Shown: positions 45,047 through 54,854, counted from the stretch's first letter. The stretch: 64,000 bases of DNA from Aliiruegeria sabulilitoris (GCF_001558155.1 NZ_LOAS01000003.1:62001-126000); one strand, 5' to 3'. Numbers and translations are program-made. Notes: generated by a model not told the origin, from the letters alone.

Positions 45047-45311
45047 TTGTCGTTACCTTTCAAAATATTCCGAAGTGTTCCTCAGGTCGGGACAGGCGGC
45101 GCGGCATTCTCCCCAATGCCAGATTCTGCGACTGCAGGCCCGGTTCGGGCGGCACAGTAGCGACTCTGGAGGAACATGCAAATGCGACCATAAGTGTGCA
45201 TCTGCAGCAAAACGGGGTTGCGCCTCGGTAAGAGCTGGTCCCTGCCGCAGTTCCGCCGTTTACCTGCTTTCAATTGCAGCCCATCATGCTGGCAAAAGCC
45301 GGGAGAGCAGA

Positions 45312-47525
45312 ATGGACCGATCTCAGACGCATGGCGGCCAAATCGTCGCCCATCGCAACGACCGCATGGGCGGGCGGCTGATCTCCATTCTCAATGCCAT
45401 CCGAATTTCGCGCGACTATGACATTCCCTTCGTCGTGGCCTGGGTCAGCCATGGCCGCACCGCCGAGGAGCTGCGCAACCCGACCGATATCTTTACGCCG
45501 GAATATGTCTCGCGCCATTTCATCGATGGCGACATGTCGGCTGCGGACTGGGCGGCGCTGGACGATCTGGACGCGACTCATCTCGGCAGTGCCGAGTCGC
45601 TGAAGGCAGCCGCGACCGAAGGGAAGGGGTTTCTTTCGCAGCGCTCGGTGGGTACGACCGTTCTGCCATGGGAGGATGCGGAGGCCGTGGCCGAGCGGCT
45701 GGCGGGCTGTTTCGACGGCATCGGCTTTTGCGATACGATCCGGCGCGTCTCCGAGCAGATCGACGCGCGGCTCGCGGGCACCCATCTGAGTGCCTATCAC
45801 ATCCGGCGCGGCGACATCATCTCCAACCCGATCACCTCGCAGAAGCTCTGGCCGAACAAGTATATCCCGCGCGAATTCTACGAGGTGCACCTGACCCACC
45901 AGTTGGAAGACCCGGAGGCGGCCTGTCTCGTCTTTTCCGACACGCGCCACGAGGTGGAGCGGCTCAAGGTTGCCGGTGGCGACCGGGTGATGACCTTCGA
46001 GGAGCTGGTGGGGGACGAGGAATTGCTGCTTGGGCAGCGCGATTTCCTTGAACTTTTTGCCATGTCGCGCTGCAAGCAGATCTTCGGCCCGCCGCATTCC
46101 GCTTTTTCGCAGACCGCGGCGACGCTGGGCGGCGGCACGGTCTTCTCGGTGCAGGACGCGCTTTCCTCAGAGGGGCAGGCCGAGGCGATGGAGCTTCTGA
46201 TCTCTCGCATGGATGCGCCGGAGGAACATTTCCTCGGCGATGGCGACCTGGGACAGTGCTTCCCCTTTCTCGTCGATTACCTGCGCGGGCAGGGACGCGC
46301 CGCGCAGGCCCGCGACCTGCTCGCGGCACAGGTCAATCGCGGCTTCCGCAAGCCCTATGTCTTCCCGCTTCTGAGCGAGCTTTGCGTCGATTGCGGTGAC
46401 CTTTCCAGCAGCCGCAAGGTGCACAAGGCAGCCTGGGGCCGTCCGGTGACCGGTGACGATGCGCTCGGAAATGTTGCCAGCTACGCGGCGCTTGCCCATC
46501 TCGAAGCCGGGGAAGCGCAGGAGGCGCATCGCTGGGCGCATGTCGCTTGGTGGATGGGTCCGATGGACCGGCTGGTGCCCGGCGTTCTGGGGGCGCTGCT
46601 TTCGGCGGGTTGGCTGAACCGTGCGCCGAGCTATCCGATCGACCCCCGCATGATCTCGCGCAAGGGCAGTCTCTTTCCCGGCGCCGACGAGCGGCTGTCG
46701 AAACTGAACGACTATGCGCCGCCCGAGGGTTGGATGGACGCCGGCACGGTGTCCTACCCCTGGGAGGTCGCGCTCAGGGATTGGCGGTTGGTGCATGGCA
46801 AGCGGGTGGGGCGCGGCTACTGGAACCATACCCGCATTCGCAACGGGCTGGTGCGGCTGGAGAAAAACCACGCGCGCCTGGCCGGTAGCCCGGAGTTGGA
46901 GAGCGCAGCGGCGGTGATGCTGCGCGAGTTGGGCCAGGCCGACGAGGCGCTGGCGCGCAACCGCGCGGCACTGCGCGCCTATCCCGACGAACCGATCTAC
47001 CTCAAGCGCGAGGCAGATATTCTGCTGGAAGACGGCAAGCTTGCCGCGGGCCTTGTGCGGCTGGAAGAGGCAACAGAGGCGGCGGAGCGGCACCCCTGTT
47101 ACCTGGCAGCCCTCGGCCATTGGTATGGCCGCGCCAAGCGTCCGGAGGAGATGGCTCAGGTCTATGCCGAGATCGCCACGGTGGAACATGACCTGATCGA
47201 GCTGCAGCTGATGACGGCGGAAGTGCTCCGCCGCCGGGAGGCAACACGGGAGCAGGCGCTGGCGCAGATCACCCGTGCGGTCCAGCTCGGCCATGGCGCG
47301 CAACGGCTGCAGACGGCGCAGGCGCGCATCCTGGCCGAGATGGGGCAGTTGGAGCGATCCGCGGCGATCTTCCGGGAACTGGCCCGCAGCGGCGTGGCGC
47401 AGGCGACGACATTCGCCCACATGTATCGCCTGTTCGACAAGGCCGGAGAGTTGCCGGTTGCGGAGGCCGTCATCGCCGAAAGCCCGTTCCCTGTCGCCGA
47501 GATCCGGGAGCTGGTCGAGGGCTAG
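45312..47525 (+). CDS. HxRRGD-type glycosyltransferase with C-terminal repeats
   Basis: From ATG 45312 (GGGAGAGCAG upstream) the protein is 737 residues. The N-terminal half looks like a GT-B fold of the fucosyltransferase group: RNDRMGGRLISILNAIRISRDY near the start, the nucleotide-sugar motif AYHIRRGDII at about residues 161-170, and FGPPHSAFSQTAATLGG near residue 260. The C-terminal half is helical with TPR-like units (SYAALAHLEAGEAQEAHRWAHVAW, AAVMLRELGQADEALARNRAAL, AEMGQLERSAAIFRELARSG). No signal peptide or membrane segment is seen. A role in surface polysaccharide or flagellin/lipid glycosylation is an inference; the sugar donor is unknown. Confidence 0.7.
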   Translation: MDRSQTHGGQIVAHRNDRMGGRLISILNAIRISRDYDIPFVVAWVSHGRTAEELRNPTDIFTPEYVSRHFIDGDMSAADWAALDDLDATHLGSAESLKAAATEGKGFLSQRSVGTTVLPWEDAEAVAERLAGCFDGIGFCDTIRRVSEQIDARLAGTHLSAYHIRRGDIISNPITSQKLWPNKYIPREFYEVHLTHQLEDPEAACLVFSDTRHEVERLKVAGGDRVMTFEELVGDEELLLGQRDFLELFAMSRCKQIFGPPHSAFSQTAATLGGGTVFSVQDALSSEGQAEAMELLISRMDAPEEHFLGDGDLGQCFPFLVDYLRGQGRAAQARDLLAAQVNRGFRKPYVFPLLSELCVDCGDLSSSRKVHKAAWGRPVTGDDALGNVASYAALAHLEAGEAQEAHRWAHVAWWMGPMDRLVPGVLGALLSAGWLNRAPSYPIDPRMISRKGSLFPGADERLSKLNDYAPPEGWMDAGTVSYPWEVALRDWRLVHGKRVGRGYWNHTRIRNGLVRLEKNHARLAGSPELESAAAVMLRELGQADEALARNRAALRAYPDEPIYLKREADILLEDGKLAAGLVRLEEATEAAERHPCYLAALGHWYGRAKRPEEMAQVYAEIATVEHDLIELQLMTAEVLRRREATREQALAQITRAVQLGHGAQRLQTAQARILAEMGQLERSAAIFRELARSGVAQATTFAHMYRLFDKAGELPVAEAVIAESPFPVAEIRELVEG

Positions 47526-47558
47526 TCGGGGCGCCGCCCATGGGCCGCGCTCGTTAGG

Positions 47559-50315
47559 TCAGGCAGGTTCCACACGAACGGCCGAGAACTTGAACTCGGG
47601 GATCTTTCCATATGGATCCAGCGCCGGGTTGGTCAGTACATTCGCCGCCGCCTCGACGAAGGCGAAGGGCACGAAGACCATGTCCGGCGAGACTGCCCGG
47701 TCCGCCCGCGCCATGATCTCGATAGCCCCGCGCCGCGTGCTTAGCCGCACCATGCCGCCCGGCTCCACGCCGAGCTTGCGCAGCGTGGCCGGGTGGAGCG
47801 AGCAATTCGCCTCCGGCTCCACCGCGTCCAGCACCTTCGAGCGGCGGGTCATGGACCCGGTATGCCCATGCTCCAGCTGCCGCCCGGTGGTCATGACCAT
47901 TGGGAAATCCGCATCCGGCGCCTCGTCCGGTGCGATGATGGCGGCGGGGGTGAATTTCGCCCGGCCACCCTCGCGCGGGAAGCCGTCGCCGAACACCACC
48001 GCTTGCCCCGGATCCTGCTCGGACAGAGACGGATAGGTCACGCTCTCCCGCTCCAGCCGTTCCCAGGTGATGTTGTTCAGGCTGGCCATGGTGATCTTCA
48101 TCTCGGCAAAGACCTCGCGCGGATGCGTATACTGCCAGTCCAGCCCCAGCTTGCGCGCAAGCTCCATGGTGATCGCCCAATCCTCGCGCGCCTCGCCCGG
48201 CGGGGCGAGGGCAGGGCGGACCATCTGCACCTGCCGGTTGGTGTTGGAGACGGTGCCGGCTTTCTCGTAGAGCGCGGAGGCCGGCAGGATCACGTCGGCG
48301 AAATTGGCCGTCTCGGTCAGGAAGATGTCCTGCACCACGAGGTGCTCCAGCTTGGCCAGCGCTTCGCGGGCATGCTCCACATCCGGGTCCGACATGGCCG
48401 GGTTTTCGCCGAGGATATACATGCCGCGAATGCGCCCGGCATGGACGTCATCGAGGATCTCGGTAACGGTCAGCCCCTTCTGGTCGCCAAAATCCTCCGA
48501 GCCCCAAAGCTCGGTGAAGCGCTGGCGGATACCGTCATCCGTAACGGATTGGTAATCGGGCAGGAACATCGGGATCAGGCCTGCATCGGACGCACCCTGC
48601 ACGTTGTTCTGTCCGCGCAGCGGGTGCAGCCCGGTGCCGGGGCGCCCGACATGGCCGCACATGAGCGCGAGGCTGATAAGGCAGCGCGAGTTGTCCGTGC
48701 CGTGGATATGCTGGCTCACACCCATGCCCCAGAAGATCATTCCCGCCTTGGCCCCGGCAAAGGTCCGGGCGACATCGCGCAGGGTTGCCGCGTCGATGCC
48801 GCAGATCTTCGCCATCTTCTCCGGGGCAAATTCGGCCAGATGCGCCTTTTCGGCTTCCCAGTTTTCGGTGCGCTGAGCGATATAGGCTTCGTCGAAAAGG
48901 CCCTCCTCGACGATGGTCGCCATGATCGCGTTGAGCATGGCCACATCGGTGCCCGGCCGGAATTGCAGCATATGCGAGGCAAAGCTGCGCAGGCCGATCC
49001 CGCGCGGATCCATCACGATCAGCTTGCCACCACGTTTGGCGAACTGCTTGAAATAGGTCGCAGCGACGGGGTGGTTCTCGACCGGGTTGGCGCCGATGAC
49101 GATCGCCACATCGGCATTCTCGATCTCGTTGAACGTGGCTGTGACTGCGCCCGAGCCGACATTTTCCAACAGGGCGGCGACCGAGGAGGCGTGGCAGAGC
49201 CGGGTGCAGTGGTCCACGTTGTTGTGGCCAAAGCCCTCGCGGATCAACTTCTGGAAGAGATAGGCCTCCTCGTTGGTGCATTTGGCCGAACCGAAACCGG
49301 CGACCGACCGTCCGCCATGCGCGTTACGCAAGCCGCCAAGGCCACCGGCTGCGGCCTCCAGCGCCTCGTCCCAGCTCGCCTCGCGGAAATGGGTCGAGAG
49401 GTTTCCGGGGTCCACATTCAACCCCTTGGGAGGCGCATCCGCGCGCCGGATCAGCGGCTTGGTCAGCCGGTGTTCGTGGTGGATATAGTCGAAGCCGAAA
49501 CGTCCCTTGACGCACAGTCGGCCCTCGTTCGCCGGCCCGTTGATACCTTCGACATGGGCAATCCGCCCGTCCTTGACCTTGAGGCTGACAAGACAGCCCA
49601 CGCCGCAGAACGGGCAGACGCTTTGCGTCTCGCTGTCGAAATCCGCTTTGTCGCCGCGCTGCGCTCCGTCCATGATCGACGCGGGCATCAATGCGCCAGT
49701 TGGGCAGGCCTGCACGCATTCGCCGCACGCCACGCAGGTGGAGGCGCCCATCGGATCGCCCTGATCGAAGACGGGGAAGCTGTCATGCCCGCGCCCGGCC
49801 ATGCCGATCACGTCATTCACCTGCACCTCGCGGCAGGCCCGCACGCAAAGGCCGCACTGGATGCAGGCATCGAGGTTGACCCGCATGGCGACGTGGCTGT
49901 CATCCAGAAGCGGAATGCGCGCCTTCTCCATGGCTGGAAAGCGGCTCTCCTTGACGCCGACGGCATCCGCCATGTCCCAGAAATGGCTGGAGAGGTCATG
50001 CGCATCCTCGCGCTCCGGTTGGTCGGCTACGAGCATCTCCACCACCATCTTGCGCGCGCTCTCGGCGCGGGCGGTGGCCGTATTGACGACCATACCCTCG
50101 GATGGCTCCCGGATGCAGGAGGCGGCGAGGTTCCGCTCTCCCTCGATCTCCACCATGCAGGCCCGGCAATTGCCGTCCGGCCGGTAGCCGGGCGCGGGCT
50201 TGTGGCACAGGTGCGGGATCTTCAGGCCGCGCCCATTGGCGGCCTCCCAGATCGTGGTGCCCTTGGCGACGGTGAGGTCTTCGCCGTCGAGGCGGAAGGT
50301 GACGCTGTCGGACAT
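47559..50315 (-). CDS. fdhF: Formate dehydrogenase alpha subunit (Mo/W, NAD-linked type)
   Basis: The 918-residue catalytic subunit oxidises formate to CO2. In order it has a 2Fe-2S domain (LCHKPAPGYRPDGNCRACMVEIEG, Cys37-67), two 4Fe-4S sets (CIQCGLCVRACREVQ at 151-165, CVACGECVQACPTGA at 194-208), a further cluster CPFCGVGCLV at 234-243, and the molybdopterin domain. The metal ligand is Cys374 followed by the catalytic His375 in RLCHASS; it is a cysteine enzyme, not selenocysteine. Its start shares one base with the upstream small gene stop (TGATG). With the fused diaphorase subunit upstream it forms a cytoplasmic NAD-reducing complex. Confidence 0.94.
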   Translation of the reverse strand: MSDSVTFRLDGEDLTVAKGTTIWEAANGRGLKIPHLCHKPAPGYRPDGNCRACMVEIEGERNLAASCIREPSEGMVVNTATARAESARKMVVEMLVADQPEREDAHDLSSHFWDMADAVGVKESRFPAMEKARIPLLDDSHVAMRVNLDACIQCGLCVRACREVQVNDVIGMAGRGHDSFPVFDQGDPMGASTCVACGECVQACPTGALMPASIMDGAQRGDKADFDSETQSVCPFCGVGCLVSLKVKDGRIAHVEGINGPANEGRLCVKGRFGFDYIHHEHRLTKPLIRRADAPPKGLNVDPGNLSTHFREASWDEALEAAAGGLGGLRNAHGGRSVAGFGSAKCTNEEAYLFQKLIREGFGHNNVDHCTRLCHASSVAALLENVGSGAVTATFNEIENADVAIVIGANPVENHPVAATYFKQFAKRGGKLIVMDPRGIGLRSFASHMLQFRPGTDVAMLNAIMATIVEEGLFDEAYIAQRTENWEAEKAHLAEFAPEKMAKICGIDAATLRDVARTFAGAKAGMIFWGMGVSQHIHGTDNSRCLISLALMCGHVGRPGTGLHPLRGQNNVQGASDAGLIPMFLPDYQSVTDDGIRQRFTELWGSEDFGDQKGLTVTEILDDVHAGRIRGMYILGENPAMSDPDVEHAREALAKLEHLVVQDIFLTETANFADVILPASALYEKAGTVSNTNRQVQMVRPALAPPGEAREDWAITMELARKLGLDWQYTHPREVFAEMKITMASLNNITWERLERESVTYPSLSEQDPGQAVVFGDGFPREGGRAKFTPAAIIAPDEAPDADFPMVMTTGRQLEHGHTGSMTRRSKVLDAVEPEANCSLHPATLRKLGVEPGGMVRLSTRRGAIEIMARADRAVSPDMVFVPFAFVEAAANVLTNPALDPYGKIPEFKFSAVRVEPA

Positions 50316-50854
50316 CAGTGGCTGCCTCCATGCGCGGAATGATCGCCATGCGCGCTGCCTTCATAGCCTCGCGCCTGCGAATAGAGCATTTTCTGATGGC
50401 GGGTCAGGAAAGGCGCGGTACGCAGATGAGCCCCAAGATGGACTTTCCGAAGTGCCGCCCGCGCGGCCTCGGCTTCGGCCAGCAGCTTGACGAGGCGCCC
50501 GGGATCGATCTCGCCGTTCGCGAATGCCGCGTCCAGCGCCGCTTCCGCGTCGAGCATCCGGCGCCCTTCTGATTTGGCTGCCATTTTCATTTCGTCAAAG
50601 ATCGTCTCGATCTGGCTTCTTTGTTCGGTATCCAGCGACAATGCGTCGGCCATTTCCAACACATGCGCCGGCCCCGGCCAGCCATTGAGTTCCGCCGGCA
50701 GGGCAAGCCCCCAGCCTTCGCCAGCCTCGATGGCGGCGATATCAGCCTCCGAGAAGGACGAGATCGCGCGGTCCTGCTGCCCAGCATAGGGCGCATCCTG
50801 CGCAAGGGCGGGAGCGCTCAGAGCAATAAAGGAAAGGAAATACAGAACCTTCAT
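50315..50854 (-). CDS. Periplasmic Spy/CpxP-like protein in the formate dehydrogenase operon
   Basis: The 179-residue protein from ATG 50854 has a signal peptide (KVLYFLSFIALSAPALAQ). The mature part is helical with LSLDTEQRSQIETIFDEMK, which resembles the LTxxQ motif of Spy/CpxP and heavy-metal-resistance proteins. A second helix contains FLTRHQKMLYSQARGY. The C-terminus is His-rich (GSAHGDHSAHGGSH), suggesting metal binding. It lies between the subunits of a cytoplasmic dehydrogenase and overlaps fdhF by one base, so it is cotranscribed. A link to metal supply or envelope stress is an inference. Confidence 0.7.
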   Translation of the reverse strand: MKVLYFLSFIALSAPALAQDAPYAGQQDRAISSFSEADIAAIEAGEGWGLALPAELNGWPGPAHVLEMADALSLDTEQRSQIETIFDEMKMAAKSEGRRMLDAEAALDAAFANGEIDPGRLVKLLAEAEAARAALRKVHLGAHLRTAPFLTRHQKMLYSQARGYEGSAHGDHSAHGGSH

Positions 50855-50858
50855 TGGT

Positions 50859-51113
50859 CTATTCGTTTCCCGGCTTTGCTGAGAAAGCGAATTCGCGTTC
50901 CAAAAGATCCCACAACTGGCGCGCCACAGTTTCATCGAACTGGAAGGTTTGACTTAATTTACCCGGTATTTGCCTGTCCATCGATCCGTATGAATTGAGC
51001 TGCAGGACTTTGTGCCCATCGTATTCACTGACGATGTATTTGCACGAGACTTCTGTCTTGTGGAGACCTCGAAGTTCGTGATCGTCCTTTTCTATAAACA
51101 TCACGCGTGCCAA
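50859..51113 (-). CDS. 84-residue small soluble protein
   Basis: This compact protein reads as beta-beta-alpha: GLHKTEVSCKYIVSEYDGHKVLQLNSYG, then SQTFQFDETVARQLWDLLEREF. It resembles a small, widespread family of unknown function (RTEV-C-Y ... LQL-TYGS ... S-Q-LQLDE) sometimes mislabelled as methionyl-tRNA formyltransferase; I give that from memory. It starts three bases after the fused beta subunit stop and ends four bases before the Spy-like gene, so it belongs to the formate dehydrogenase operon. Its function is unknown. Confidence 0.65.
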   Translation of the reverse strand: MARVMFIEKDDHELRGLHKTEVSCKYIVSEYDGHKVLQLNSYGSMDRQIPGKLSQTFQFDETVARQLWDLLEREFAFSAKPGNE

Positions 51114-51116
51114 CGT

Positions 51117-52796
51117 TCATACCTCCTCGGGAAAATGTTTCATCACCAGCCGGATCGGGTTCGGGGCCGCCTGTCCAAGCCCGCAGATCGAGGCGTCGAC
51201 CATGACCTCGGAGAGTTCCTCAAGCAGTTCGCGATCCCATTTCTCCGCCTGCATCAGCTTCACGGCCTTCTCGCAGCCAACTCGGCAGGGCGTGCATTGC
51301 CCGCAGCTCTCATCCTCGAAGAAGCGCAGCATGTTGAGCGCCGCGTCGCGGATGCTGTCCTTGTCCGAGAGCACGACGACGGCGGCCGAGCCGATGAAAG
51401 TGCCGTGCTCCTGCAATGTGTCGAAATCCAGCGGTACATCCGAGAGCGTCGCCGGCAGGATGCCGGAGGAGGGGCCGCCCGGCTGGAAGGCCGTGAAAAC
51501 GTGCCCCTCGGCCATGCCGCCGGCAGCGGTGATGATGTCGGTAATGTTGGAGCCGGCCGGCAGCAGGTAGACGCCCGGCCGCGCAACCCGGCCAGAGACT
51601 GAATAGCTGCGGAGCCCGGTGCGCCCGTTATGTTCCACACCGTTGAGCACCTCGGGGCCGAAACGGGCAATGCGCGCGACCCAGTAGAGCGTTTCGATAT
51701 TGTTCACCAGCGTCGGCTGGCCGAACAGTCCCACTTGCGCGACATAGGGCGGGCGGTGGCGCGGGATGCCGCGCTTTCCCTCGATCGACTCGATCATCGC
51801 GCTCTCTTCGCCGCAGATATAGGCGCCCGCGCCGCGGCGCATCTCGATATAGCCCTTCTTCACCAGCCCGGCGGCTTCAAGCGCCGCGATCTCCTGGCGC
51901 AGGATCTCGCGTACCGCGGGGTACTCGTCGCGCATGTAGAGGTAACAGCGCTCCGCCTCGATGGCCCAGGCCGAGATCAGCATGCCTTCGAGGAACATAT
52001 GCGGTTCGCGTTCGAGGTGGTGGCGGTCCTTGAAGGTGCCGGGCTCGCCCTCGTCGCCATTCACGGCAACAAAGCGCGGGCCCGGGTTGGAGCGCACGAA
52101 GCCCCATTTCCGCCCCGCCGAGAAACCCGCGCCGCCCAGCCCGCGCAGGCCCGCCTGCACGATCTGGTCCTGCACGTCTTCCCAGTCGCCGGCCGCCCGC
52201 AGCAGGCGCAATGTCCGGTAGCCGCCCTGCGCCTGGTATTCCAGAAAGCTCTGGCGGTCGGGCAGGTGGGGTTCGAACTCGCCTGCCTCTATTGCCGCCA
52301 TCACCTTGCCCGGCGTGGCGCGTTCAACGTGGTTATGGCCCAGCTCCACCGTCGGCGCGGAATCGCAGCGCCCCATGCAGGGCGCGCGGAGCACGCGGAC
52401 CTCGCTCGGGTCCAGCCCTTTTTCCAGCGCCCGCCGCAGCGCCTTGGAGCCCGCCATCTCGCAGGTCAGCGAGTCGCAGACACGGATCGTCAACGCAGGT
52501 GGCGGCGTCTCGCCCTCCTGCACAACGTCGAAATGGGCATAGAAAGTGGCGACTTCATATACCTCGGCCTGGGAGATACGCATTTCCTCGGCCAGCGCGC
52601 GGATATGGGCGGCGGAGAGGTGCCCATGGGCATCCTGAATCAGGTGCAGGAATTCGATCAGCAGGTCGCGCCGGCGAGGGCGCGTGCCCAGAAGCGTCCG
52701 GACCTCTTCCAGCGCCCGATCCTCGAGCTGTCGCCCCTTCGGTGTCCGGCGCCCACGCCCGCGCCCGGATTTCCAGATTCCGGCCTGGTCGGTCAT
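51117..52796 (-). CDS. Formate dehydrogenase fused gamma-beta (NuoE-NuoF-like) diaphorase subunit
   Basis: The 559-residue protein joins a NuoE-like thioredoxin-fold 2Fe-2S domain (about residues 30-180; IRVCDSLTCEMAG and APCMGRCDSAP) to a NuoF-like domain. The latter shows GLRGLGGAGFSAGRKW, the FMN site VAVNGDEGEPGTFKDR, GAGAYICGEESAMIES, and the 4Fe-4S site ESCGQCTPCRVGCEK. It passes electrons from the alpha subunit to NAD. Separate gamma and beta genes are found in FdsGBA systems; the fused form resembles FDH1 of methylotrophs. I chose ATG 52796 because AAGGGGGAG precedes it. It is the first gene of the operon. Confidence 0.92.
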   Translation of the reverse strand: MTDQAGIWKSGRGRGRRTPKGRQLEDRALEEVRTLLGTRPRRRDLLIEFLHLIQDAHGHLSAAHIRALAEEMRISQAEVYEVATFYAHFDVVQEGETPPPALTIRVCDSLTCEMAGSKALRRALEKGLDPSEVRVLRAPCMGRCDSAPTVELGHNHVERATPGKVMAAIEAGEFEPHLPDRQSFLEYQAQGGYRTLRLLRAAGDWEDVQDQIVQAGLRGLGGAGFSAGRKWGFVRSNPGPRFVAVNGDEGEPGTFKDRHHLEREPHMFLEGMLISAWAIEAERCYLYMRDEYPAVREILRQEIAALEAAGLVKKGYIEMRRGAGAYICGEESAMIESIEGKRGIPRHRPPYVAQVGLFGQPTLVNNIETLYWVARIARFGPEVLNGVEHNGRTGLRSYSVSGRVARPGVYLLPAGSNITDIITAAGGMAEGHVFTAFQPGGPSSGILPATLSDVPLDFDTLQEHGTFIGSAAVVVLSDKDSIRDAALNMLRFFEDESCGQCTPCRVGCEKAVKLMQAEKWDRELLEELSEVMVDASICGLGQAAPNPIRLVMKHFPEEV

Positions 52797-52986
52797 CCGC
52801 TCCCCCTTCATTCTCTCCACCCCGCGCAAACGGGATCCCCTGAGACGACAGCCGAGCAAGCTATGAACGAAAACGCAATAGTTGAACCGGCCGCATGCGC
52901 AATTTCACCCTAGTTGGCAGACCGCACGGACAATGCAGCCCGCCGAAAGCGACAGGGCAGGGTGGCTTCGCGACCGAATGGTCGGC

Positions 52987-54021
52987 TCAGATGTCGGCGC
53001 GCGGGTCCAGCAGGCGGTGCATCACCGTCGCCTTGGTAACCTGCCCGACAAGCCGACCCTCCCGCTGCACACCAAGCGTGATCCCTTGGTCGAGCAACAG
53101 CTGCATCACATCTTCCACCGGCGTATCGGCCCCGATTATATGTGCGGGAAACTCGCCCGATACGGTCTCCATCACGTCCGAGGCCCGCAGCACGCCCAAC
53201 GGGTTCATGTGAGCGACGAAATCGGCGACATATTCGTCGGCCGGGTTGGAAAAGATCTCCTGCGGCGTACCGCATTGCACGATCCGCCCGCCCTTGAGGA
53301 TCGCGATCCGGTTGCCGATCTTGAACGCCTCGTCGAGATCGTGGCTGACGAAGATGATCGTGCGTTGCAGCCGTTCCTGCAATTCCAGCAACTCGTCCTG
53401 AAGCCGCGTGCGAATGAGCGGATCAAGCGCGGAGAATGGCTCGTCCATCAGAAGGATAGGCGCGTCAGTGACAAAGGCGCGGGCAAGGCCCACACGCTGC
53501 TGCATCCCGCCCGACAGCTCCCCCACCTTGCGGTCGGCCCAATCGGCAAGCCCGACCAGTGCGAGTTGTTCATCCACCTTGGCCGTGCGTTGCGCGACGG
53601 CCATGCCGCCAAGCTCCAGACCGAGGCCCACATTCTCGCGCACTGTCCGCCACGGCAGCAGCGCGAATTGCTGGAACACCATGGCGATCTTGCTCAGCCG
53701 CATCTGCCGAAGCGTCGCCTTGTCGGCATGGGTGATATCCACCATGTCGCCGCCGTCGTTCACTTGCACCGATCCGCGAACCACCGGGTTCAGCCCGTTC
53801 ACGGCCCGCAGGAGCGTCGACTTGCCAGAGCCCGAGAGCCCCATCAGCACGAGGATCTCGCCGCGCTCCACCTCCAGCGAGCAATCATGCACGCCGAGCA
53901 CCTGCTGGGTCGCCTCCTGTATCTCGGAGCGGGACTGCCCCGCATCCATCAGCGGCAGCGCGCGCTCGGGATGGTTGCCGAACACGATGGACACATTGTC
54001 GAAGCGAACCGCTGTGCTCAT
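52987..54021 (-). CDS. choV: Choline ABC transporter ATP-binding protein
   Basis: The 344-residue ATPase powers choline import. Walker A is LMGLSGSGKSTLLRAVNGL, the signature LSGGMQQRVGLARA, and Walker B ILLMDEPFSALDPL. The C-terminus carries a CBS-like region (VEDVMQLLLDQGITLGVQREGRLVGQVTKATV), typical of the glycine betaine/proline/choline class of osmoprotectant ATPases. Its start overlaps choW by four bases (ATGA). It is the last gene of choX-choW-choV. Confidence 0.92.
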   Translation of the reverse strand: MSTAVRFDNVSIVFGNHPERALPLMDAGQSRSEIQEATQQVLGVHDCSLEVERGEILVLMGLSGSGKSTLLRAVNGLNPVVRGSVQVNDGGDMVDITHADKATLRQMRLSKIAMVFQQFALLPWRTVRENVGLGLELGGMAVAQRTAKVDEQLALVGLADWADRKVGELSGGMQQRVGLARAFVTDAPILLMDEPFSALDPLIRTRLQDELLELQERLQRTIIFVSHDLDEAFKIGNRIAILKGGRIVQCGTPQEIFSNPADEYVADFVAHMNPLGVLRASDVMETVSGEFPAHIIGADTPVEDVMQLLLDQGITLGVQREGRLVGQVTKATVMHRLLDPRADI

Positions 54022-54854
54022 TTCTTCGCTCCCACATTCAGAATACGGTCCAGCATGACCGCCACTACGACGATCACGAAGCCCGATTCAAATCCAAGCG
54101 CCGTGTTCACCTGGTTGAGGGCCCGTACCACCGGAACGCCCAACCCATCCGCGCCCACGAGCGCCGCGATGACCACCATCGACAACGACAGCATGATGGT
54201 CTGGTTCAGCCCGGCCATGATCTGCGGAAAGGCGAAGGGCAACTCCACCTTGGTCAATACCTGCGAGGGCGTCGCGCCAAAGGCGCGGGCCGCCTCCAGC
54301 AATGCCTTGGGGGTGGTCGACACCCCAAGGTAGGTCAGCCGGATCGGCGCTGGGACGACGAACACCACCGTCGCGATCAGACCCGGCACCATGCCGATGC
54401 CAAAGAAAACAATCGCGGGAATGAGATAGACGAAGGTCGGCAGCGTCTGCATCAGGTCCAGAACCGGTCGCATGCCCGCATAGAGTTTCGGGCGATGTGC
54501 CGCCGCGATCCCGATCGGCACCCCGATCGCCATGCAGACGACACAGGCCGACAGCACCAGCGTCAGGCTCTCCGTCGTCTCCTCCCAATAGCCCTGGTTT
54601 ATGATGAACAGGAAGCCCACCGCCACGAAGAGGCATATTTTCCAGTTGCGCTGCAACAGCCAGCTCAACCCGACAAATGCCAGCACCACCAACAGGGGAT
54701 GCGGCGCCTGCAGCACGAAGAGGATGGCATCGATCAACCCCTCCATCAGGTTCGCAAGCCCGTCAAAAAACCACTCGCCGTGATCCTGCAACCAATCGAA
54801 CACGGCTTCCGCCGCCGATCCCACGGGGATCTTGTTCTCCGTCAACCAATCCAT
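54018..54854 (-). CDS. choW: Choline ABC transporter permease
   Basis: The 278-residue inner-membrane permease begins MDWLTENKIPVGSAAEAVFDWLQ and has about six to seven hydrophobic segments. The coupling-loop motif EAARAFGATPSQVLTKVELPFAFPQIMAGLNQ is typical of ProW/OpuAB/ChoW proteins. I chose ATG 54854; the frame to 54944 runs through repeat copy 8 and is not coding. Short C-terminus LDRILNVGAKK. Confidence 0.92.
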   Translation of the reverse strand: MDWLTENKIPVGSAAEAVFDWLQDHGEWFFDGLANLMEGLIDAILFVLQAPHPLLVVLAFVGLSWLLQRNWKICLFVAVGFLFIINQGYWEETTESLTLVLSACVVCMAIGVPIGIAAAHRPKLYAGMRPVLDLMQTLPTFVYLIPAIVFFGIGMVPGLIATVVFVVPAPIRLTYLGVSTTPKALLEAARAFGATPSQVLTKVELPFAFPQIMAGLNQTIMLSLSMVVIAALVGADGLGVPVVRALNQVNTALGFESGFVIVVVAVMLDRILNVGAKK

